A program made the translations under genes and the position numbers. From positions 588,435 to 652,434 of the forward strand of contig VZSF01009110.1 of assembly GCA_013398295.1 (NCBI GenBank): DNA of 64,000 nt, written 5' to 3'. Below, one piece after another: positions 52,801 to 63,110 of this stretch. Origin of the DNA: Chionis minor (taxonomy: Eukaryota; Chordata; Aves; Charadriiformes; Chionididae). Position 1 is the stretch's first letter. Every line of letters begins with the position of its first letter. Under the pieces are notes generated by a model. The model did no database searches. It saw only the letters and a list, made by a program, of their open reading frames with translations, and had not been told where the DNA came from.

Positions 52801-53826
52801 ATTTCCTATAGCTGGAATTTAAGTTATTAAATGTCTTTTGTATTATCAAAAACTGCATTCAGTTTCAAAAATTCAGACAAATATGTTAATAACGTACAAC
52901 AGTGAAAAGTAACCCCTGAAGTTGCTTTATATTGCTGTCTCTGACATTGCTACAGAAATGAATGAGGAATACTAAATCATGAACACCCGTCTTATCACTT
53001 ATATGGATTACAGCACTAATATCAACGACATCAAGGAATAAGTACCTTCTTAAGGACATAGATCTATAAAAGGTATAACTCAGTAGCACGCACTACTCCT
53101 GTGTTTTTAGTTCTTTAAAGTGATAGCTAGTTTTAGCTGTAGATGTCCATAGTTTTTGGACATCAAGTTATCTTGGTCTCTGTTATTCAAGATATTTTGC
53201 TTCAACAGAAATTTCAGAATTTATTTTCATTTCTTAAACTGAGATGATTTGGAATTTTTCAATAAAACAGAAATTATATCAACTGCAAGAGGAAAAAGAA
53301 AAAAAGACAGACATATTCTATAGTGCTCCAAAGCCCACCTGTGCTGCTCTTACCTAGGGCTCATTGAGACCACACTCAAATCCTTGATTTGGCAGCTGCC
53401 AAGTACTTAAGTATTCACTACACCAGAGCAAGAATCATTATCTAAATCAATTGAGTCTCAGTCTGCCATATTGTCTGAGAGCTCCCAGGGTCATTCATAT
53501 CTTAGTGTGGGAAACTAGGGATTTACCCTTTCAGCTCTATGCCAATTCCATTCTGTACCTGGGAAAAAGAAACCCTTTCAAGCAAGCATTTTCATCAAAA
53601 TGTGTTCCCACAAAAACTTTTGATTTACATCTACTAGTAATTTATTTCCAACTAGCCGCAGAAGGAAGATTTATCTGTCAGAATAAACCAAGTCTTGAAG
53701 CACTCCAGAGTCTACTCTTGTTACAATTTTTTTTCTGGTAGAATAATTTACTCCAAATCAGTTCCACCATATTCCCTACAGATTCTACACACTGCAGTGA
53801 ATGCAGTCATCTGAGGGTACTTTGCT

Positions 53827-53892
53827 TAAAATAAATAAATAAATAAATAAATAAAAAATATATCAATAAAATAAAATAAAATAGAATAACAT
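53827..53892. repeat. (AAAT)n / (AAAAT)n simple repeat
   Basis: Seven or so aaat units are followed by an aaaaatatat interruption and then aaaat pentanucleotide units. It lies about 410 bp downstream of the IMMP2L exon in the transcript. A length-variable microsatellite is likely. Confidence 0.88.
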
Positions 53893-54299
53893 TTTAAAAT
53901 CCCCCAAATCTGAAATAAATTAAAAAATCTCAAGCCCTAAAAAAACTCTGCTTTTATTTGCCAACCACAGTATGAATGAGCAGCTGGACTCTCTAAATGA
54001 AAAATCACAGCCTTATAATCTTATTGAAAAAATGCTGTACAATTACCTGCCTTGACACGTGACAGAGATATTCTAAGAAACAAGCATTATTTGCACCCAT
54101 GTACCTTTCATGAGAGAGTGAGCAGTTTTGTGTAGCATTTCTCCTCTCATTAAAAAAGAGACAGGTACAATGCTGACATCCCTGTTAAGAACAGATAGAA
54201 AGAAAATACTAGAAAGTTCTCGTTGTCTAGGATACTGATTTAAAATCCACTGAAATGCTGCACTATTCCTATAAAGACTCAGAGACTAAGGCTTAAAAT

Positions 54300-54305
54300 A
54301 CTTAC
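54300..54305 (-). other. 5' splice donor of the IMMP2L exon
   Basis: On the minus strand the exon ends in CAA and is followed at once by gtaagt, a near-perfect U1 snRNA match. This fixes the 3' edge of the exon and leaves a codon split after its second base, to be completed in the next exon downstream (lower coordinates, outside the window). Confidence 0.88.
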
Positions 54306-54371
54306 TTGATAATGTCTCCTTCAAGAGCAATCACTCGTTTAATGATCTTCTGTTCAGGGTTTCTAGGAGAC
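54306..54371 (-). CDS. IMMP2L: IMMP2L internal exon (mitochondrial inner membrane peptidase subunit 2), catalytic-lysine exon
   Basis: Reading the minus strand, a 66-bp exon lies between an AG acceptor (complement of 54372-54373) and a gtaagt donor (54300-54305). It begins with the last base of a split codon, has 21 complete codons and ends with two bases of the next codon. The peptide contains SPRNP, then [13 protein letters not shown], which matches from memory the equivalent segment of vertebrate IMMP2L. The protein is a membrane-anchored serine/lysine protease facing the mitochondrial intermembrane space. It cleaves sorting signals from proteins such as cytochrome c1 and mitochondrial glycerol-3-phosphate dehydrogenase. 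In the signal peptidase I family the first lysine of the IKR motif is the general base (near residue 90 in the human protein); the serine lies in an earlier exon not in this window. Compared with human as I remember it, the changes are conservative (Lys to Arg before NPEQ, Val to Ile at the end). It is probably the third coding exon. No frameshift or stop is seen. Confidence 0.93.
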
Positions 54372-54405
54372 CTGAGACAAGGGATAAGGTTATACAGTCA
54401 GTAAT
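54372..54405 (-). other. 3' splice acceptor, pyrimidine tract and branch point of the IMMP2L exon
   Basis: On the minus strand the bases before the exon read ccttatcccttgtctcag, a pyrimidine-rich tract ending in AG. About 27 nt upstream of the exon is ATTACTGAC (complement of 54397-54405). It contains CTGAC, a good fit to the yUnAy branch-point consensus, with the candidate branch adenosine opposite position 54398. The spacing falls inside the usual 18-40 nt range. This supports a functional exon over a chance match. Confidence 0.75.
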
Positions 54406-57400
54406 GTTCCCGTTGTTTTAAGAAAATGAAAAGAAATTCCACAAAGAAATAGACACTATTAAAGTCATTAGGAGATTCCATGTTCTCCTTGATACAGCAT
54501 CAATCATGATATTCTACCCTGACGTGAAGCTACTGTAATCATTCTCATTGCAAACCATCATTGAAAAGCAGATGCTGAAACATTACCTGCTTACAAACAC
54601 CACAATAATCAACATACCTTTTATCATGAAAAATACACTCCGCAACATTCAAAGTAGAATGTCACACTACCAATGAAGAGGGTATCTTTGCAAATAGATT
54701 AACGCATTAAAAACTGAATTCCCCATCAAACTTTAACATCATATTGTGCTTAAACATTCATGTCATACTCTCATTTTGGGAAAAAAAAGTCTCCCTACGT
54801 TATATCAATATCTATCACTAATTTAGATAAACCTTGCCTAGGGAATTGTGGAAGTATAAAAAAATGTAAAATTTTCTGAAAGTTTCAGCTTTATTCAAAG
54901 CTTCTTAATGCAATACCATGTTTTCACTTTAAGTTATTTTTTTATAAGCATGTTTTATTGAGTGGATTCTGATTGTGCATTACACAGTATTCTGAGAAAG
55001 CAAAGCTGAACTTGCATGTCTAGCTGGAATACTCCAATTTCCTGGCTGCATATTAATAGATAGGACTATTAGAAGTGTTATTCTACCATAGTTTTACTGG
55101 TTAATGTAGACATACGTGCACTATAAAATGTCTTTCTTTTCTATGTACTGTATTGCTTTTTTTAATTCTTCACTTGTAATTATTTAACTATGCAAACTTA
55201 TTAGAGTGTTTTCATGTTATTTAAAAAACTGGTTTTATTTGCTGCTTGTATGCAGGGATGTCAGTGAAGAAACAAATAGTTTTGATTTTATGCCAATGCT
55301 GAGGTTCTGTATATTAGACTCCACGTACAGCCTGCTAGACATGCAATTGCAAAAGCTTTATACAAGAGATTTCATACCTAAAAACGTTAGCCATGCCATC
55401 CTCACAACAGAGCAGTACCTCTGAGCTCATCTCTGGCCAACTAGTAGCACACTAGGATTACATTTCCTTGAAAAGCAAAGCTGAGATGAGTCTGGATGAA
55501 AAACTTCACACTGCTGCATGACTAAAGGTATTTGCAGTTCACTTTCAGTTCCAAAAGTTAAAAAGAAAAATAGTTTCAGGCTTATTCTTTTTTGTCTTTT
55601 ATTTTTTTTAATATGAAGCCAAAAAGTATTCCAAACACTTTAAAAGCGGTTTGGGCTTTTTTGTGTGGTTCAACATATTTTAAGTATATTGATATTTCAA
55701 TGTAATAAAACAAAATTCAAGAAGCATAATTTTAAATTTAAAAATATCAAACAGTTTACTTTACAGTTTACCAAGCCTGAAAATCGTATTTTCACAAAGC
55801 AGTGTGTAGCAGTGAACATGAATAAGGACCATACTTTGCTTCCCTAGTCATTACTGGGAAGTAAATTCAAGTAATTACTTGAATTTTCAAATCATGATAT
55901 CATTTACAATAATATTTTATTTAGCATTAATTTTACACAAAGAGTTGCATATTCCAGTTCAGTCTTGTCTTTCATGCTCTTTATCAGACTGAGAATACAC
56001 ATTTTTATAATGTTTTACATGTCAGACTTTGGAGGAATTAACAAAGTTTTAGTTGCTCATATAATTCGAATATCTGGATTGTCCACAACACTTTCTGATG
56101 CTGCTCCCCAGCAGGCTTCAATGCATACTCATTCAAGCATTGAACACCTCTCTCTCTCAATCAGAGCACAGTCTAAGGAAAAACAACACACCTTTATTAT
56201 TACAAGCCATTATAAATAAAAAATATTTGCAAAAATTACTTTACTGTTAATTGATTTAATTTTTAATTCGTTTAGGCTCAGATTGCAATATTTTACCGTA
56301 AAATTTAAGTAATGGAAATAATAGTATGTAATGTATGTGATGAATTGTGCATTTCTCAAGGACTGAATGAAAACAAATTTTATGTTTACTCTTTCAAAAC
56401 TGTGATCTGGTTTAACACCTCACTTTCAAAGGTTCTCTGAAATTTCCCATGTAATCATTTTCATTTGAGTAGTGTGTATACCTTGTAATGTAACTACTAA
56501 CCTCTCCCTTAATTTGCCTTCCGTTTGAAAAAAAAAAATTGTAATGACCTTGAATAAACATGGCTATACCACTGAAGTACAAGTATTTATTCTGAGTGGT
56601 TACTTCTCTGCCAGTTATGACGTATTTAACAAAAAAATATAATTTATCAGAAAGATGCCAAGGAATTCCTTGTAGATAGATATTATAAATATATTTTTAA
56701 TATTTGAAGCCAGAATAGTTCAAAAATAAACTATATACTAATGTTCTGATTATAATTCATTAAAATGGCAAAGGACGGGTACGAAAGGGAGCAGCAGACT
56801 CAACCTGATGAATAACACAGGCACTTTTAAAACAAGGATTTTCAAGAGGAGATCAGAGTGTTTTGTTCAAGAGCCATAGTGATTGAACACGAGGTAAGAG
56901 ACTAGTTCTGCAGTGACAGATACTGATGCCTTCCTGAAAGGTTTTCAGTGTAACGCTGGGATTTCATTGATTATGGAAATCACAAAAGCACGCAGATATA
57001 GGCAATTTCTGTCTTTAAAACTTCAGAGCAGGTATAGAAAAAATTAAACAATGAAGGAGAAAAAAAAAAGCAAAAAGATTGTAACCAATAATTGTTCAGT
57101 ACTTCTCCCTCACTGATATCAGTGAAGTAACAAACAATAATCTTTGAAAATGGGGTTTGTTCAAAACAGGAGGAAACAGAAAAACAAAAAAACCTGTTGA
57201 TTCAACCGTTTGCACCTCTCAAATTACACAGTGTTTTTTCATTCTTCTTATATGAAAGGTCATATTCAGGCATGTTACTTTTAAGTGATATTGTGTAGGA
57301 AAAGACGAGACTTCTTACACACAGTGAAAATATTTTGTCTCCCAAAGATGTCATTCAGAAAATATAAAGATCATTAATACGAATTAATAACAACCACCCA

Positions 57401-58061
57401 TACATCTACCAGCCAGGTCCATATCTGATGTTTCACAGAGCAGTCACCATTCCTTGAAGGTTTTCTAAATCAGCCTCTCAGAAAGTTAAGATTACATTTT
57501 GCTCAGTAAAAATACCTCCTCATCTACATATAACCATTTTTCACTATGCATGAATTAGAGACATCAGTGCAAGTAGAAACAGAATGACTATGAAAATCTC
57601 AAGCACATTACAAATATTAATGTACAAGAAGCAGCTAGAAGCACATCAGGAATGCACTAGGAAAAACATCTATGGAAAACAAATCTAAATCTTAAATGTA
57701 GATTGAATTCTATCCACTCATAGTCACTTTTCCTTTTTCCATGAAGAAAAATGGAAAACAGTCAAGTCTAGCAGTGTATCTGTCCCTCGAGCCATCAAGT
57801 TAGAGGATAACCCATTGTTACCAATTTCTCTTTAAACAACAGTATTCTTTGTTCAAGCACCTCAGGAGAATGACCACCTTGTAACACAAAAGAAATCAAT
57901 GGCTTGTGTAGCATCCAACACTGATAAATAATTTTTATGTGTCGAAACAATTCTTTAAACTTCACCTACAGATCTCCTGATCTCTGGCTGCAAACAATAG
58001 AACAAAAGAGCACCATCCCCTCTGTCTGAAATACCTTCTGATACTGGGACATTTCACTCTG
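54406..58061. other. Gene-free intron between the exon acceptor and the CR1 at 58062
   Basis: AT-rich sequence without recognisable exons or repeats. Open frames are at most 84 codons and match no known protein. Confidence 0.5.
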
Positions 58062-58959
58062 CCTTAGCAAGTTTGCCAACACCAAGCTGTGTGGAGCAGT
58101 TGATATGCTGGAGGGAAGGGGTGCCATCCAGAGGGACCTGGGCAGGATGGAAAGGTGGGCCCTTGCCAACCTCATGAAGTTAAACAACACCAAGAGCAAG
58201 GTCCTGCACGTGAGTCGGGGCAATCCCATGCACAAATACAGGCTAGGCAGGGTATGGATGGACAGCAGCCTTGAGGAGAGGGGCTTGGGGGGGTTGGTGG
58301 ATGAGAAGCTCAACATGAGCCAGCAATGTGCACTTGCAGCCCAGAAGGCCAACTGCATCCTGGGCTGCATCAAAAGAAGCGTGGCCAGCAGGTCAAGGGA
58401 GCTGATTCTGCCCCTCTACTCCAATCTCATGAGACCCCACCTGGAATACTGTGTCCAGCTCTGGAGCCCGCAACATAACAACACGGACCTGTTGAAGCGA
58501 GTCCAGAGGAGGGCCATGAAGATGATCAGAGGGTTGCAGCACTTCTGCTATGAGGACAGGCTGAGAGAGTTGGGGTTGTTCAGCCTGGAGAAGAGAAGGC
58601 TCCGGGGAGACCTGATAGCAGCCTGCCAGTATCTGAAGGGGGCCTACAAGAAAGCTGGAGAGGGACTTTTTACAAGGGCATGTAATGATAGGACGAGGGG
58701 TAATGGCTTCAAACTGGAAGAGGGGAGATTTAGATTAGACCTCAGGAAGAAATTTTTCACTCTGAGGGTGGTGAGGCACTGGAACAGGTTGCCCAGGGAA
58801 GCTGTGGAGGCCCCATCCCTGGAAGTGTTCAAGGCCAGGCTGGATGGGGCTTTGAGTAACCAGGTCTAGTGGGAGATGTCCCTGCCCATGGCACGGGGGT
58901 GGGAACTAGATGATCTTTAAGGTCCCTTCCAACCTGAACCGTTCTACAATGCTATGATT
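58062..58959 (+). mobile_element. CR1 LINE 3' half, youngest-looking copy, long open ORF2 C-terminus
   Basis: From about 58068 to the stop at 58867-58869 one frame is open. It encodes SKFANTKLCGAVDM, EGRGAIQRDLGRMERWA, LNMSQQCALAAQKANCILGC, MRPHLEYCVQLWSPQH, LKRVQRRAMKMIRGLQH, RLRELGLFSLEKRRLRGDLI, RFRLDLRKKFFTLRVVRHW and NRLPREAVEAPSLEVFKARL, the complete C-terminal domain order of CR1 ORF2. The 3' UTR (gatctttaaggtcccttcca) and a short degraded tail (ctacaatgctatgatt) follow. The copy is 5'-truncated at the reverse-transcriptase active site, whose FADD reads FAN with one residue lost. It lacks the endonuclease and nearly all of the reverse transcriptase, so it cannot move by itself. The ATG at 58105 is internal and is not a natural start. 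Confidence 0.96.
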
Positions 58960-59271
58960 AGCAACAATTCTAATTTGTTCCAAACTTTAAGCTTATGCAC
59001 AGTGCAATGCAGAAATCCCAGCCTCATGCGCAAAGACATGAGTCATGACATCAAAATCCAGATTCAGAGTTTTAAGACAAACATCAAAGGAAAATTAGAC
59101 ATTTGGCATGTATTTTTTTGTGGCTTTCCAGATGCAGCCTTAGCAACTCAGTGTAAACAACCTGCCGCAGTTAGCTGCTGGTAATAATCCTAGCTCTTTC
59201 TCCTAAACCTATATGGTCATTTTATTCTGTAATGACTTTCAGCTCTATAGTCCTCATCCACATGCAGCTTT

Positions 59272-59338
59272 CATTAAAAACCAATGAGCAATTGGTTTTT
59301 TAACCAATATTTTTAATGTGGTGGAGCAATTCCACCAC
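59272..59338. repeat. Consecutive perfect hairpins (cruciform-capable inverted repeats)
   Basis: AAAAACCAAT (59276-59285) and ATTGGTTTTT (59291-59300) form a 10-bp stem with a 5-base loop. ATTGGTT (59291-59297) can instead pair with AACCAAT (59302-59308). CATTAAAAA (59272-59280) pairs with TTTTTAATG (59310-59318). Directly after, GTGGTGGA (59318-59325) pairs with TCCACCAC (59331-59338) around a 5-base loop. All arms are perfect. Confidence 0.85.
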
Positions 59339-59710
59339 AGTAAAAGAAGAAAAACAAATGCCTGTATCATCAGGACATCATTAATTTTGGATTAAAGCCT
59401 CTCATGTTCGGTCATTTGCTTGAAAAGCAATTGAGAGAGTTAGATTAAGTAGATGTGAAAGTAGATCAGCCCCATGATTAGTGAAGATTCAAATTCCTTA
59501 TTCACCCATAGCCAGTACTTCAAGATACAATATTCTAACCTCCAGCCTATGTGTTATTCTGGGGCAGGTCTCCCTTTATCCAACTGATACTGCAGAAAAA
59601 AAAAATGCAGACTACATAGGAACCCTCCTCTCCCTACCCACACATTTAGTTCTAAAGTTAAAAGATACGCTTTAGTAGAAGAGCTGTAAAGAGTTCAATT
59701 TTCTGTTTAC

Positions 59711-59731
59711 AAAAAAAAAAAAAAAAAAAAA
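59711..59731. repeat. Poly(A) run of 21
   Basis: An uninterrupted 21-base A run, the longest homopolymer in the window. No LINE or SINE body is recognisable upstream, so its origin is unclear. Confidence 0.9.
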
Positions 59732-62114
59732 TGCTTTTCAGGGCTGAAGACACACTACATGTTGTCATGGAGAGAAAATATTGAGAGGATGAAGACTGGT
59801 CAGATAGCTTCAGCTGGGTTTTATCAGTGATACATCCCCAAAACCACAGTCTGAAATAAACCAGTAATTGACAATTTCATGAGAAGAGTTAGGTTCTTTA
59901 GGAGGGATAGATAAAAAGTAACACTTAGTCCTATTTCAGGAAAGCACTAACAACCTTTCCTAGTTAGTACCTGAATATTGCTTCTCCAATAAAAATTAAA
60001 CATTTATTTATGTTTTTATTTAATTATATGCTCTTACAAAACCCATACATATATACGTACACACAAACATACATTTATACAAGTGTCCGTTGTTCCATGT
60101 TCAACCCTGTATTAAACACTATGGGACTGCAGCACTGCAAAACACATTTGCCTGGAAAGACAGAAGGAAAGATACAGCCAGCAGGAAAATCCACTGTTTA
60201 GCAAGTGTTTGTCAGATACAAATGGTGACAATTCTCTGAAGGCTTCCTCCTTTCCTTATTGAGCAAATGACTATTTCAGTCACAATATTGCTCCTAAATT
60301 TTTCCCTTTTCATCATTTCAAATATTTATTTACTCTAATGGATATTGCTTAGCACAATTTTAAATAACTGCTCCATAAGCTAACTAACATTTGATCGATC
60401 ATGAAATTTTCGTATTATTTCCACTTGTTGTATGTGTTATTTCATGCTTCTTTCATTCTTTGAGTTGCCTAACTATATTCTTCTCAAGAGTGCCCACAGC
60501 AAATCATGCTTAAGAGCTTGAAACTGGCTTTTCTAGAGAGAGTGTGCTTTTTAGGCTATATCCTAAGATCCCAGCAAGATAAGTGAAGGAAGACAGTTGA
60601 TTCATTTCCCTTCTCCAACAGGATATATTAACATGTATCCCCAAAGGCTATGTGATATCATTGCCTGCTGAGCATGCAGTCTCTATTATAAATAAAGTAA
60701 CCTACTGATCCCGGATAATGATTAAACGAAATGTTTGATGCTCAGACACACAGCAGACAGACCAAAACCAATTATATTTTTCAACAGATATTATCACAAT
60801 AGCTATCACGAAAAGAAGAAAGAAATTAGACATAAATAACAGTAAAGTCCAACTCAATAAATGCTACAACGTACAATAATTTTTATTTTCTTTTTCCTTG
60901 AATGAGGACTCAGATTTTTTGGGTGCATGTATTAGAAAAATATAAGACCTTATACTGTGAACTCATAATGACTAAGCAGCTAATATGTTTCATACAGATA
61001 GCTTGAATTAGATACTTTGATGATCAACATATGCTTAATGTTACCCATCCATTGTCCTGGTTAACCCGCATGGGTTTCATGCTCACTGTTGAAAATTACT
61101 ACACTTTTGATACTAACTGAGCATTTTCTAGAACAGGACAAATAACAGATATTTATTAAAGGGCTTAGTGAAAAGTGCCTGAAGTTTTCACTATTTATAC
61201 GTATGCATTTATGTATATACATATATATGTATATTACTGCTAGCACATGGCTTCACTTTTTATGAGATAGAAGGAGGATGTTTGGGCAGCAGCTGGCAAT
61301 TTGCCTTCAGATTATTCTCAGTTTATTTCAGATTGAGATTTATGCGATTTGATGGTCACCTACATGGAGGCAACCGAAACAATGAAAGCTGTGTTGTTAC
61401 AGCATGAACAAACTGATATAACGAAGGGCATCTTCACAAACATTATTTCTGCTTTTATTTATGTTGTTAATGCCAGATACTGAGAAGGATTTAACTCCAT
61501 AAAACAAGATAAGTGGGAGCTTTTGAGATCTTAGTCTAATACTGTGATCCAAAGCCATTCAGTCAGTGACCTCTTCATTTCCCAAAACTAATTTCTGTTT
61601 GATCAAAAATTCTACTGTAGTTACAGTTTACACTTCTGGGAATTCCTAGAATTGCTGCAGGATGAAAAATTAGTTGTTTATCTCCTTGAGCCTTTTTGGA
61701 TTCTAGAAAATAGCCAGAGCAGCAACTATGATGTAGATGGAGCCCAGAATAAGTGGCATTAATATACCTACAGAATTGAGAACCTCAGAGTACAGTTTTG
61801 GTGGCTTTACTTTTAGAACACGCTTGGAGGAAGAGGAAACAGAGAGGCAATGGAGCTATCTCATCCCCATTTTCTGGCCTGGCTTAACTTTTATCTCAAT
61901 TCCATACTTCTTTATGCAAATAATGAATCTCATAATAAACATAACATTTACCTAATCACATCAAAGGTTCCAAGACAATTTCTATATTTTGGAAAATAAC
62001 ACACAATATAATAGTGGAGGAAAAAAAATGACCTCACTTATTTTATTCTTTCCTTCTGTCATTCCTGTTGCAAATTTCTATTATATAGAACTTCCTCATT
62101 AAATGTATCCTGTA

Positions 62115-62560
62115 ACCATGTCCAATATCTATGTTCAGTTTGGACCCACCAGTACAAGAAAGATATTGACAACTGGAAAGAGTGACAGACCACCAAAATA
62201 ATATTAACAGAAGAGTAATGTAACAGCAGTGGCTAAGGAAATTGGGTTTGTGCAGATCAGAGATGAGACAAAGGGTTTAATTGCTATTGTAATCTATCTA
62301 ACCGGTGATCAGGGATTCAAAACAGAGAGGTGCACAGCAGAAGGGAAGGAAACAGAATCAGTTGCAGTAAGGGAAATTCCAGTTGGATATCAGAAATATT
62401 TTCAAACTGCAGGAGGTTAAGCAGTACTGCAGATTGCCCAGAAAGGCTGGGAATCACAGAGATTTGCCTGGAGAAGGCTCTCAGCAGCCTGACCCAGCTT
62501 CAGAGTTGACTCTGCCTTGAGTGGTTGGTAGAACCAGATAATCACCAGAGGCACTTTATA
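62115..62560 (+). mobile_element. Old CR1 LINE 3' fragment
   Basis: The plus strand reads gttcagtttggacccaccag, tacaagaaagatattgaca and aactggaaagagtgacagac, matching the CR1 block gtccagttctgggctcccca / gtacaagaaagacatgg / ggagagagtccag. It continues with ggaaattccagttggatatc, gattgcccagaaaggctggg and gactctgccttgagtggttg. It ends near ccagataatcaccagaggca (CR1: gatgacctccagaggtcc). It has many indels and no open frame through the element. The terminal tail repeat is lost or unrecognisable. Confidence 0.85.
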
Positions 62561-62649
62561 ACAGAAATTATTTTTCACTTCTAACTACGCAGAGCCTTTA
62601 GTCTTATTGAAATATATGAAGAACAACATATTTCATCTGGATGCAAGCT

Positions 62650-63110
62650 TTGATGCCAGAAGAGACCGTACTGATCACATCAGATTATTTATCTGCTGTA
62701 GCCCACAGTTTTGTTTGTTGGCTGCTCCCCGCCCCCTGCCCTGTATTTTTGGATAGTGCCTAATTTTATTATAATGCCTTTTTAGAGAAGGTTATGATAT
62801 CTTGTCTCAAACATTCTGAGTGACGAGTCTAACATCCAGAGAAATTACTCCAAAGTTTAATTACCTTGCTAGTATGAAATTGCATCTCTATTCAAAATTG
62901 AATGTAACCAACTTCAATTTCATACATTCTCCTCCAAGGCAGAATAACGCTCAACATCATATTTCTTCTTTATGCAGAAATATTTAGGCACAACAGTTCT
63001 TAAATTTCTCTTGGATTCATTAGCTAGAACTCCTTAAACTTCTCAGTGTACAGTTACTTTCCAATTCTGGGTCCACTTTTGGGACGATACTTCAAACTTC
63101 CTCCAACATT
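62650..63110 (-). mobile_element. Ancient CR1/L3-type LINE 3' region
   Basis: The plus strand shows ccagaagagaccgtactgat, agcccacagttttg, gtttaattaccttgctagta, tgaatgtaaccaacttcaat, ttggattcattagctagaac and tttccaattctgggtcc in order. This follows the reverse complement of an ancient amniote CR1/L3 3' end (aagggaccattgtgatcatc, then ggttaattaccctcactgtt, then gaatttgtctagcttcaact, then aatagattgagctccttgag). It is strongly diverged and non-coding, and converges tail to tail with the plus-strand CR1 at 62115-62560. Confidence 0.78.

Larger units (their letters stand above)
46651..54299. other. Gene-free intron adjoining the IMMP2L exon
   Basis: AT-rich unique sequence. It contains a (TTG)n/(TTA)n repeat (46787-46821), a 14-A run (47421-47434), the acatgtcata tandem array (49774-49845) and an AAAT-type array (53827-53892). 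No exon or transposon is recognisable between them. Confidence 0.55.
1..54305 (-). other. IMMP2L: IMMP2L intron downstream of the catalytic-lysine exon (partial)
   Basis: Everything from the donor at 54305 down to position 1 is transcribed, on the minus strand, after the recognised exon. I looked for the next coding exon, expected to encode the segment with the conserved histidine- and asparagine-rich GDHHGHSFDSNSFGP-like motif, and did not see it on the minus strand. The intron therefore appears to be at least 54 kb long. It holds most of the CR1 elements listed here and no other host gene that I can recognise. IMMP2L introns of this size or larger are known in mammals. Confidence 0.8.
58960..62114. 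other. Gene-free intron with a hairpin cluster
   Basis: No exon is recognisable. It contains the inverted-repeat cluster at 59272-59338, a 21-A run at 59711-59731, and an AT-rich tatacatatatatgtatat tract at 61213-61236. Confidence 0.5.

Noticed and set aside
58105..58869. 254-codon open frame as a host gene
   Set aside because: The product is the C-terminal part of CR1 ORF2 and is followed by the CR1 3' UTR and tail. It is reported as a mobile element, and the ATG is internal to ORF2.
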